From Alphaproteobacteria bacterium (lineage in GTDB: Bacteria > Pseudomonadota > Alphaproteobacteria > VGEJ01): 7,433 bases of DNA. Shown one piece after another: positions 1 through 5,268 of this stretch. The notes beneath the pieces were generated by a model. It saw nothing but the letters and a program-made list of their open reading frames with translations, did not search any database and had not been told where the DNA came from. The position numbers and the translations under genes are program-made. Where the stretch lies: the NCBI GenBank assembly GCA_016869335.1, contig VGEJ01000123.1, forward strand, positions 1 to 7,433. The letters are read 5' to 3'. Within the stretch, counting starts at the first letter, position 1. Each line of letters begins with the position of its first letter.

Positions 1-348
1 CATGATCCATGTCGCCCTCGGAAGCCTCTTGCTCCGAAGAATAAGCCATTGAGCCAATTCTCAAACGGACTCTAAGGTCCCTGCCAGCGTCAGATTTGGC
101 GCGGCGGCGGTAACGGAGGTGGTAGGCGTTATCGACATTGATCTCATAGATGGGCTTGTCGTCCTCGCCCGTGATACGGCCGCCGTCGAGTTCGGAAAAA
201 TCCTCCGGCCAGCGTTCCGTGCTTCGGCCCAGCACGTCGCGCCCATCCTTGGTAAGCAGGACATAGGGCGGCAGACTGCGTTTTGGTTCGTCAGCTGGCT
301 TCGGCTTGGGGGGTCGCGGCGGAGAACACCGTTTTCGGCGATCTTTCG
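1..348 (-). pseudogene. Partial, probably 5'-truncated coding fragment of unknown function
   Basis: Read on the minus strand, the frame from 313 down to 1 has no stop and looks like real protein. It includes RSLPPYVLLTKDGRDVLGRS, then TERWPEDFSELDGGRITGED, then DKPIYEINVDNAYHLRYRRR, and runs off the left edge through MAYSSEQEASEGDMDH. Other frames here give the Ser/Arg/Thr-rich output typical of shadows. I do not recognise the family. No ATG, TTG or GTG lies in a sensible upstream position; the first in-frame ATG (49) and GTG are deep inside the conserved-looking part. At 308-313 there is a run of six G (C on the minus strand). One extra C would join this frame to KIAENGVLRRDPP (about 314-348), which is itself preceded by TAG at 349-351. 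The gene therefore seems to have lost its 5' end where the methyltransferase fragment begins, and may carry a frameshift. Possibly a component of the same modification locus; that is inference only. Confidence 0.45.
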
Positions 349-684
349 CTAGACTGCCACCGCAGGGTGAACGGTAGGCTGCGAGAACGGTGCTTTTCGG
401 ATGTATACACGCGGATGCACCCGGACAGACCCGCGCCGACCATAACGACGAAGTGCCATAGTATTTCAAATGGGAGGTTCGGGCACTACGACACAAAACA
501 GATGCGTGGGATTACTTTGCGCGAGGCGGCAATCCTGCAATCCTTCCCGGAGGGTTACGTCTTTCATCCAATTCATCAGATTGAGCCTATTGCGCGGATG
601 ATCGGCAATGCCGTCCCGCCAAAGCTGGCGGCGTTCTTTGCCGATTATCTGGTGAAGTCAATTGCGGGACGCGCCGGTCGATAG
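283..684 (+). pseudogene. C-terminal fragment of DNA (cytosine-5-)methyltransferase
   Basis: Family role: transfer of a methyl group from S-adenosylmethionine to C5 of cytosine in a target sequence. The only upstream start in frame is TTG at 283, giving 133 residues; full enzymes are usually over 300. Family resemblance begins around residue 20 (LSLDCHRR), continues with SDVYTRMHPDRPAPTITTKC (39-58) and GRFGH (64-68), then motif IX (RGITLREAAILQSFP, 75-89) and motif X (MIGNAVPPKLA, 106-116). The SAM-binding motif I, the catalytic Pro-Cys motif IV, ENV motif VI and motif VIII are absent, and the upstream bases read better as coding on the opposite strand. It therefore cannot be an active enzyme alone. 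Residues 1-19 have no family character and are probably not native. The 3' end overlaps vsr tail-to-tail by 27 bp. GC is low for the window (50-55% in counted rows), which suggests acquisition by transfer. Identification as a C5 methyltransferase C-terminus is firm. Confidence 0.85.
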
Positions 685-1101
685 CAGGCGCTTGTTCCTC
701 TGTCTCCTGAGAGACGAGAGAACGCGCCTGGTGTCAGACTCGGTCTGGCAGGTCCAGACCGTAAACACCTTCCAGCCCTTTGCCGTGAGAGCAACCTGAT
801 TGGCGCAGTCGCGGGCGATGTTACCCTCAAGTTTGGCGGTCCAAAATTCGGAGCGGCTCTGCGGGCGCCGCCGGCCCTTACGGCAGTCATGGCCGTGCCA
901 GAAACAGCCATGGACAAAGACGATGGAACGGTAGCGCGGGAGAACGATGTCCGGGTTTCCGGGCAGGTCGCGCCTGTGCAACCGGAAGCGGAATCCTTCG
1001 CGGTATAGCGTGGAGCGGACGAGTTTTTCCGGGATCGTGTCGCGGCCTTTTACCGCTGCCATCACCCTTGATCGAACGTCCGTGGAAAACTTGTCGGCCA
1101 T
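658..1101 (-). CDS. vsr: Very short patch repair (Vsr) mismatch endonuclease
   Basis: Vsr nicks DNA 5' of the thymine in T:G mismatches left by deamination of 5-methylcytosine, and so normally accompanies a cytosine-5 methyltransferase. The 147-residue product has the full family layout: MAAVKGRDTIPEKLVR (14-29), GFRFRLHRRDLPGNPDIVLP (36-55), FVHGCFWHGHDC (62-73), SEFWTAKLEGNIARD (84-98) and GWKVFTVWTC (109-118). Asp51, His64 and His69 match the catalytic residues of E. coli Vsr in kind and number; Cys66, His71, Cys73 and Cys118 match its zinc ligands (the last shifted by one). Length is typical and no lesion is visible. ATG at 1101 is used; an in-frame TAG lies just upstream with no other start between, and there is no clear ribosome site. 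It lies 27 bp downstream of ispB on the same strand, so it may be read through from ispB. Its partner methyltransferase here is broken. Confidence 0.95.
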   Translation of the reverse strand: MADKFSTDVRSRVMAAVKGRDTIPEKLVRSTLYREGFRFRLHRRDLPGNPDIVLPRYRSIVFVHGCFWHGHDCRKGRRRPQSRSEFWTAKLEGNIARDCANQVALTAKGWKVFTVWTCQTESDTRRVLSSLRRQRNKRLLSTGASRN

Positions 1102-1128
1102 GCGACTGAAGAATCGGCTCTGAGGGCG

Positions 1129-2145
1129 CTAGTACGCCCGCTCGATGCAGAAATCCACGACGTCCGTCATCGCGCTCTTGACCTCACCGCTCGGGAAGAT
1201 GCCGAGCGCGTCGCGGGCGATCGCGCCGTAGTGGCGCGCCCGGGACACGGTATCGGCCAGCGCGTGGTGGCTCCTGAGTAGAGCGGCGGCGTGCTCGAGA
1301 TCGCCCTCGCCCTGCTCGCAGCGCTCGAGCGTGCGGCGCCAGAAGCTGCGCTCCTCCTCGCTGCCGCGGCGGAACGCCAGCACCACGGGCAGCGTGATCT
1401 TGCCCTCGCGGAAATCGTCGCCGATGGTCTTGCCGAGTGTCACCTGGCGCGCCGAGTAGTCGAGCGCGTCATCGACGAGCTGAAACGCGATGCCGAGGTT
1501 ACGCCCGTAGCTTTCGAGCGCCTCCTCCTCGGCGGCCGGGCGCGCCGCGACCACCGCGCCGATCCGGCAGGCGGCCGAGAACAGCGCCGCCGTCTTGGCG
1601 GTGATGACATCGAGATAGGCGTCCTCGCTGGTCTCGGGGTTGTTCGTCGTGGCCAGCTGCAGCACCTCGCCCTCGGCGATGACGGCCGAGGCGTTGGCCA
1701 GGATATCGAGCACGCGCAGCGAGCCATCCTCGACCATGAGTTGGAAGGCGCGGCTGAACAGGAAGTCGCCGACCAGCACGCTCGGCTGGTTGCCCCACAC
1801 CGCGTTCGCGGTCGAGATGCCGCGGCGGAGGTCGCTTTCATCGACCACATCGTCATGCAGCAGCGTCGCGGTGTGGATGAACTCGACGCAGGCTGCGAGC
1901 TTGATGTGCCGCCCGCCGTGATAGCCGCAGAGATGCGCCCCCGCCAGCGTCAACATCGGCCGCAGCCGCTTGCCGCCGGCCGCGATGATGTGTCCGGCGA
2001 GCTCGGGGATGAGCGGCACCCGGCTCTGCATGCGCAAGAGGATGAGGCGGTTTACCTCGTGGAGGTCGTCGGAGACCAATGCTTGCAGGGGCTCGAGCGA
2101 TTTCGCTGCCGCTCTTTCGTCGTCGAGCGGGACGATGACGGCCAC
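1129..2145 (-). CDS. ispB: Long-chain polyprenyl diphosphate synthase (octaprenyl/decaprenyl type)
   Basis: A trans-isoprenyl diphosphate synthase that adds isopentenyl diphosphate units to an allylic primer to make the ubiquinone side chain; soluble and Mg-dependent. From the GTG at 2145 the product is 338 residues, close to E. coli IspB (323). Visible motifs are GGKRLRP (57-63), the first Asp-rich motif DDVVD (98-102) within HTATLLHDDVVDESDLRRG, GDFLFSRAF (126-134), the conserved Lys-Thr (184-185), FQLVDDALDY with the second Asp-rich motif (225-229), and GKTIGDDFREGK after it. The residue five before the first Asp-rich motif is Ala93, a small residue expected of long-chain synthases. Decaprenyl (UQ-10) is likely if the host is an alphaproteobacterium, but chain length cannot be read off. 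The start is chosen because AAAGGGG sits six bases upstream and the protein then begins VAVIVPLDDE. The frame stays open upstream to 2484, but that part is Arg/Pro-rich and overlaps the divergent gene. It is transcribed away from the plus-strand operon. Confidence 0.93.
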   Translation of the reverse strand: MAVIVPLDDERAAAKSLEPLQALVSDDLHEVNRLILLRMQSRVPLIPELAGHIIAAGGKRLRPMLTLAGAHLCGYHGGRHIKLAACVEFIHTATLLHDDVVDESDLRRGISTANAVWGNQPSVLVGDFLFSRAFQLMVEDGSLRVLDILANASAVIAEGEVLQLATTNNPETSEDAYLDVITAKTAALFSAACRIGAVVAARPAAEEEALESYGRNLGIAFQLVDDALDYSARQVTLGKTIGDDFREGKITLPVVLAFRRGSEEERSFWRRTLERCEQGEGDLEHAAALLRSHHALADTVSRARHYGAIARDALGIFPSGEVKSAMTDVVDFCIERAY

Positions 2146-2151
2146 GCGCAG

Positions 2152-2158
2152 CCCCTTT
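2152..2158 (-). promoter_or_regulatory. Ribosome binding site of ispB
   Basis: On the minus strand this reads AAAGGGG, six bases before the GTG at 2145. It decides the ispB start against the much longer open frame that extends upstream to 2484. Confidence 0.6.
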
Positions 2159-2230
2159 GGTTGACGCCCCCGGAACGCGGCGCGAGCATAGAAGCCTCCG
2201 GGCTGGTCAAGCAAGGCCCGGCGCTGCGGC

Positions 2231-2238
2231 GGGAGGGG
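2231..2238 (+). promoter_or_regulatory. Ribosome binding site of the DUF2007 gene
   Basis: GGGAGGGG ends two bases before the GTG at 2241; its GGAGG core ends four bases before it. The spacing is short, but this is the only purine-rich stretch near the start. Confidence 0.45.
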
Positions 2239-2240
2239 AT

Positions 2241-2456
2241 GTGGTCGAGTTGTTGCGCACCAACGATGCGGTGCTGCTGTCGTGGTCGCTGGCGCTCCTG
2301 CGCGATGGCGGCATCGAGGGCGTCGTGCTCGACACCCATGCCAGCATCGCCGATGGCAGCCTCGGCATCCTGCCCCGCCGGCTGATGGTGCGCACCGCGG
2401 ACTCGGCGGCGGCGCGCCGAATCCTCGACGAAGCCGGGGTTGCGCGCCCGCGATGA
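2241..2456 (+). CDS. DUF2007 family protein (putative signal-transducing protein)
   Basis: A 71-residue protein starting at GTG 2241 (MVELLRTNDAVLLSW). It shows the DUF2007 pattern: a start that leads into LLRTNDAVLLSWSLALLRDG, a middle with LDTHASIADGSLGILPRRLMV (D and H of DTH at 31 and 33, GSLG at 39-42), and a final helix with AARRILDEAG. Members are small, soluble, single-domain proteins, named after a supposed link to signal transduction; no biochemical role is established as far as I know. There is no signal peptide or membrane segment. The frame is open further upstream to 2157, but that part lacks family character and overlaps the promoter region and the ispB 5' end. Its stop codon overlaps the ATG of the next gene (ATGA at 2453-2456), so the two are probably translationally coupled, an arrangement I recall from alphaproteobacteria. 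Confidence 0.82.
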   Translation: MVELLRTNDAVLLSWSLALLRDGGIEGVVLDTHASIADGSLGILPRRLMVRTADSAAARRILDEAGVARPR

Positions 2457-3190
2457 CGGTCTCCAAACGACCGGTCGGGGCCACCTATGCCATTCTCGGC
2501 GGCCGGGTCCGGCTGCTCGATGGCGCCGAGCGCTCGGGCCTCGATCCGGTTCTGCTCGCCGCCGCCGTACCGGCCGAGCCGGGCGAGACCGCGCTCGAGA
2601 TCGGTAGCGGCGCGGGGCCGGCCGCCCTCTGCCTGCTCGCGCGCGTGCCGAGCTGCCGGGTTACCGGCATCGAGGTGCAGGCCGGCTCGGTCAGCGCCGC
2701 GCGGCGCAACGCGGTGCTCAACGGCCTCGATGATCGAGCCTCCTTCGTCGTGGGCGACATCACTGCGGCCGATCCGCTCGCCGGCCTTCGCTTCGATCAC
2801 AGTTTCGCCAATCCACCCTATTTCGCCACCGGTCAGACCAGCTTCCCGGCCACGGCGGCGCGCCGCCTGAGCCGGCACGCTCCGCCCGATCTGATGCCGG
2901 CGTGGCTCGACTACATGGCCACGCACACCCGGCGCGGCGGCAGCATCACGCTGATCCAGCGCAGCGAACGCCTTCCCGGGCTCTTGGCGCTGCTGGCCGG
3001 CGTAGGCGCCACCGCACTCTTGCCGCTGTGGCCGGGGCGGGAGCGGGCCGCAAAACTCTGTCTCGTGCAAACCCGGGTCGGCGAGCACGGCGCGTTCCAC
3101 ATGCTGCCGGGGCTCACGCTGCATGCCAATGGTGGCTACACCGCCGCCGCCGAAGCGATCCTGCGGGACGCCGCGGGGCTGCGCCTCTAG
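2453..3190 (+). CDS. Class I SAM-dependent methyltransferase, TrmN6-like (tRNA1(Val) A37 N6-methyltransferase)
   Basis: A 245-residue Rossmann-fold methyltransferase. The SAM-binding motif I is ALEIGSGAGPAALCL (47-61), an acidic residue ending strand 2 is Glu74 in TGIEVQ, GDI (101-103) fits motif III, and the amino-methyltransferase motif NPPY is at 120-123 followed by Phe. The N-terminus GGRVRLLDGAERSGLDPVLLAAAVP resembles the TrmN6/YfiC type, where a Gln-Pro-x-x-Gly-x-x-x-x-x-D-x-x-L-L-A-A pattern leads into motif I. Enzymes of that group methylate N6 of A37 in the anticodon loop of tRNA1(Val). NPPY is shared with other N6-adenine, N-guanine and protein-glutamine methyltransferases, so the substrate is inferred from overall likeness. 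ATG 2453 overlaps the upstream stop; the ribosome site is poor, in keeping with coupling. The frame extends upstream to 2282 only as a shadow of the DUF2007 gene. Length is normal and no lesions are seen. Confidence 0.82.
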   Translation: MTVSKRPVGATYAILGGRVRLLDGAERSGLDPVLLAAAVPAEPGETALEIGSGAGPAALCLLARVPSCRVTGIEVQAGSVSAARRNAVLNGLDDRASFVVGDITAADPLAGLRFDHSFANPPYFATGQTSFPATAARRLSRHAPPDLMPAWLDYMATHTRRGGSITLIQRSERLPGLLALLAGVGATALLPLWPGRERAAKLCLVQTRVGEHGAFHMLPGLTLHANGGYTAAAEAILRDAAGLRL

Positions 3191-3244
3191 CGGGCACGCT
3201 TCTGGCCGGCGCACCGGCGGTTGCCAGGGCACGCGCGGGCGCCT

Positions 3245-4090
3245 ATGTCAGGGGCCATGGTCGCACTCAGCGATATCATGCCGATGTTGGGCGGCCCGCG
3301 GCCCGTGGTGGCGGTCGTCCGGCTGGCCGGCGTGATCGGCCTGCCAGGGCGGTTTCGCCAATCCCTCAGCATGGCGGCTCTCGCCGGCCCGCTCGAGCGC
3401 GCCTTCCGGCTGCGCCACCTCCGGGCGGTGGCCCTCGTGATCAACTCGCCGGGCGGCTCGGCGGTGCAATCCGCGCTCATCCATCGACGCATTCGCGCGC
3501 TGGCGAGCGAGCGCAAGGTCCCGGTGATCGCCTTCGCCGAAGACGTCGCGGCCTCGGGCGGCTATTGGCTGGCCTGCGCTGCCGATGAGATCTACGCCGA
3601 TGACAGCTCGATCATCGGCTCGATCGGGGTCATCTCCTCGGGGTTCGGCTTCGTCGGTCTGCTCGAGAAACTCGGCATCGAGCGGCGCGTCCACGCGCGC
3701 GGCGACAAGAAGTCGATTCTCGATCCGTTCCGTCCGGAGCGCGCGGAGGACGTGGACCGGTTGGATGCGTTGCAGCGCGAGGTGCACCAGCGCTTCCAGG
3801 CCCTCGTCCGCGAGCGCCGCGGCAGCCGCCTCAAGGCGACCGAGGAGGAGCTGTTCTCGGGCGAATTCTGGACCGGCGCCGGCGCGCTCGCCCGCGGCCT
3901 GGTCGATGGTATCGGCGACCTCCGCAGCGTCATGCGCGCCCGCTTTGGCGAAGAGGTTCGGCTGCGGCCGGTGACTGGCGATCGCCCATGGCTGTTCCGC
4001 CGCATCGGCCTGACGGCGGCGCCGGACCTCGTCGGTGAGCTGCTCGGCGCCATCGAAGCACGGGCGTTGTGGTCGCGCTTCGGGCTGTGA
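3245..4090 (+). CDS. S49 family serine peptidase (SppA-like, short form)
   Basis: A ClpP-fold peptidase of the signal-peptide-peptidase A group, which degrades peptides or membrane-released signal peptides with a Ser/Lys dyad. Numbering from ATG 3245 (281 residues): VVAVVRLAGVIG (21-32) opens the fold, ALVINSPGGSA (63-73) forms the oxyanion region, AEDVAASGGYWLACAADEI (98-116) carries the nucleophile Ser104, IIGSIGVIS follows, and ARGDKKSILDPF (151-162) carries the general base, most likely Lys156. The Ser-Lys spacing of 52 equals that of B. subtilis SppA (147 and 199). This is the single-domain form, not the double-length E. coli type. No signal peptide or N-terminal membrane helix is seen, which is unusual against classical SppA and suggests a cytoplasmic or peripheral enzyme. 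ATG 3257 (after AGGGG, spacing only 2) and ATG 3275 are alternative starts; TTG 3221 is less likely. It begins 54 bp after the methyltransferase gene. Confidence 0.9.
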   Translation: MSGAMVALSDIMPMLGGPRPVVAVVRLAGVIGLPGRFRQSLSMAALAGPLERAFRLRHLRAVALVINSPGGSAVQSALIHRRIRALASERKVPVIAFAEDVAASGGYWLACAADEIYADDSSIIGSIGVISSGFGFVGLLEKLGIERRVHARGDKKSILDPFRPERAEDVDRLDALQREVHQRFQALVRERRGSRLKATEEELFSGEFWTGAGALARGLVDGIGDLRSVMRARFGEEVRLRPVTGDRPWLFRRIGLTAAPDLVGELLGAIEARALWSRFGL

Positions 4091-4110
4091 CCTGACGGGC
4101 GACGCTTGAC

Positions 4111-4129
4111 GGCCTGGCCGCGGCCGGCC
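4111..4129. repeat. GC-rich imperfect palindrome upstream of the small membrane protein gene
   Basis: GGCCTGGCCGCGGCCGGCC contains the perfect 10-base palindrome GGCCGCGGCC (4116-4125), flanked by GGCC on each side with one bulged T. It lies in the 50-bp gap after the S49 peptidase gene. It has no T-run after it, so it is unlikely to be a strong terminator. TTGACG at 4106-4111 and a poor TAAGCA at 4130-4135 flank it at 18-base spacing, a possible but weak promoter. In such GC-rich DNA a repeat like this can arise by chance. Confidence 0.3.
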
Positions 4130-4140
4130 TAAGCAGACCA

Positions 4141-4371
4141 ATGGCCGGCGTCCTCAAGATCGTGCTGCTCGTCGTCGCGCTGGGCGCCGTTCTGCTCGTC
4201 ATCCGCGCCATCGGCCGGCGTGGCAGCGCGGCGGTCTCGCCGCCCGCACCGCAGCGTTCGCGCAAGGGGGCCGAAGGCGAGCGCGCCGTCGAGAACATGC
4301 GCGAGTGCCCGGTCTGCCACACCTTCGTCACTGGCAAGCAGACGTGTGGCCGCGCCGACTGCCCGCTGTGA
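4141..4371 (+). CDS. Small single-pass membrane protein with C-terminal four-cysteine (zinc-ribbon-like) motif
   Basis: A 76-residue protein of unknown function. Residues 4-22 (VLKIVLLVVALGAVLLVIR) form one hydrophobic helix, followed by a basic and Pro-rich linker (RAIGRRG, SPPAPQRSRKG). The C-terminus has ECPVCHTFV and then TCGRADCPL at the very end: two CxxC-like pairs (CPVC and CGRADC) that could bind one zinc ion. The positive charges after the helix suggest the cysteine tail is cytoplasmic, by the positive-inside rule. The architecture recalls short 'TM plus CxxC' proteins such as the PP0621 group, but I cannot assign it there. It lies 50 bp after the S49 gene and ends 8 bp before glyQ. 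No convincing ribosome site precedes ATG 4141, so the start is chosen because the helix begins at once. The unbroken frame, sensible composition and tight spacing support a real gene. Confidence 0.75.
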   Translation: MAGVLKIVLLVVALGAVLLVIRAIGRRGSAAVSPPAPQRSRKGAEGERAVENMRECPVCHTFVTGKQTCGRADCPL

Positions 4372-4379
4372 GCGTGGCC

Positions 4380-5252
4380 ATGGCGCCGGCCGCCGCGTTT
4401 CAAGACCTGATCCTCACGCTGCAGCGATTCTGGGCCGAGCAGGGCTGCATCATCCTGCAGCCTTACGACATGGAGTTGGGAGCCGGCACGTTCCACCCCG
4501 CGACGGCGCTCCGCGCCCTTGGACCAGAGCCATGGCGGACCGCCTACGTCCAGCCCTCGCGCCGGCCGGCCGACGGCCGTTACGGCGAGAACCCGAACCG
4601 GCTGCAGCACTACTATCAGTTCCAGGTCATCCTCAAGCCATCGCCCGACGACATCCAGGACACCTACCTTACGAGCCTCGGCGCCATCGGCATCGATACG
4701 ACGCTGCACGATGTGCGCTTCGTCGAGGACGACTGGGAGAGCCCCACCCTCGGCGCGTGGGGGCTCGGCTGGGAAGTGTGGTGTGATGGCATGGAGGTCA
4801 GCCAGTTCACCTATTTCCAACAGGTCGGCGGCATCGACTGCGAGGTCGTCTCGGGCGAGATCACCTATGGCCTCGAGCGTCTCGCCATGTTCGTGCAGAA
4901 CATCGACAACGTTTTCGATCTGGCGTGGAACGCACCGCGCGAGGGCCAGCCGCGCTTCACCTATGGCGATGTGTTCCTGCGGGCCGAGCGCGAGTTCTCG
5001 GCCTACAATTTCGAGCGCGCCGACGCCGCGACCCTGTTCCGCCACTTCGCCGATGCGGAGGCCGAGTGCGGCCGGCTGATCGCGGCGCGCCTTGCGTTGC
5101 CGGCATATGATCAGTGCATGAAGGCGAGCCACACCTTCAATCTGCTCGACGCCCGCGGCGTGATCAGCGTCACCGAGCGCGCGGCCTATGTCGGCCGGGT
5201 CCGGGCCTTGGCCAAGGCGTGCTGCGAGACCTGGCTGAGCGGCCGCGCGTGA
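4380..5252 (+). CDS. glyQ: Glycine--tRNA ligase, alpha subunit
   Basis: The catalytic subunit of the bacterial alpha2beta2 glycyl-tRNA synthetase; it activates glycine with ATP and charges tRNA(Gly) in the cytoplasm together with GlyS. The 290-residue length is usual. Characteristic stretches: FQDLILTLQRFWAEQGCIIL (7-26), GAGTFHPATALRALG (34-48), AYVQPSRRPADGRYGENPNR (55-74) followed by LQHYYQFQVILKPSP, GWEVWCDGMEVSQFTYFQQV (130-149), and class II motif 3 in SGEITYGLERLAMF (158-171) with its arginine at 167. ATG 4380 is chosen because family homology begins with FQDLIL soon after. GTG 4368 and GTG 4374 are also in frame, and the first would overlap the upstream stop. The frame extends upstream to 4305 only as a shadow of the preceding gene. 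glyS follows after 16 bp, as expected for co-expressed subunits. Confidence 0.97.
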   Translation: MAPAAAFQDLILTLQRFWAEQGCIILQPYDMELGAGTFHPATALRALGPEPWRTAYVQPSRRPADGRYGENPNRLQHYYQFQVILKPSPDDIQDTYLTSLGAIGIDTTLHDVRFVEDDWESPTLGAWGLGWEVWCDGMEVSQFTYFQQVGGIDCEVVSGEITYGLERLAMFVQNIDNVFDLAWNAPREGQPRFTYGDVFLRAEREFSAYNFERADAATLFRHFADAEAECGRLIAARLALPAYDQCMKASHTFNLLDARGVISVTERAAYVGRVRALAKACCETWLSGRA

Positions 5253-5268
5253 GCCCCGACATCGGATA

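Larger units (their letters stand above)
2146..2240. promoter_or_regulatory. Divergent intergenic region with possible promoters for ispB and the DUF2007 operon
   Basis: The 95 bp between two divergent start codons must hold the 5' signals of both transcripts. On the plus strand TTGACG at 2161-2166 is a good -35 match, but the best -10 candidate, CATAGA at 2187-2192, is 20 bases away and weak. On the minus strand TATGCT (2190-2185) resembles a -10 box, with TTGCTT (2214-2209) 18 bases upstream as a weak -35. The two candidate promoters would overlap, so the transcripts could interfere with each other. The location is secure; the individual boxes are guesses. Confidence 0.3.

Noticed and set aside
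61..264. A 67-codon minus-strand frame at the left edge
   Set aside because: Ser/Thr/Arg/Ala-rich shadow composition; the neighbouring minus-strand frame through the same bases is far more protein-like.
1122..1143. Hairpin-like GGGCG / CGCCC around the ispB stop as a terminator
   Set aside because: The stem is only 5 bp, overlaps the stop codon, and has no T-run on either strand.
1291..2385. A 364-codon plus-strand frame opposite ispB
   Set aside because: It mirrors ispB codons (runs of Ala, Arg, Asp, Val), has no family features and has no ribosome site; ispB is certain on the other strand.
2146..2484. N-terminal extension of ispB to 451 residues
   Set aside because: The added 113 residues are Arg/Pro/Ala-rich and overlap the divergent gene. 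GTG 2145 has a good ribosome site and gives the usual family length.
2207..3232. A 341-codon minus-strand frame opposite DUF2007 and the methyltransferase gene
   Set aside because: Shadow of two plus-strand genes with recognisable motifs; Arg/Gly/Glu-rich without a pattern.
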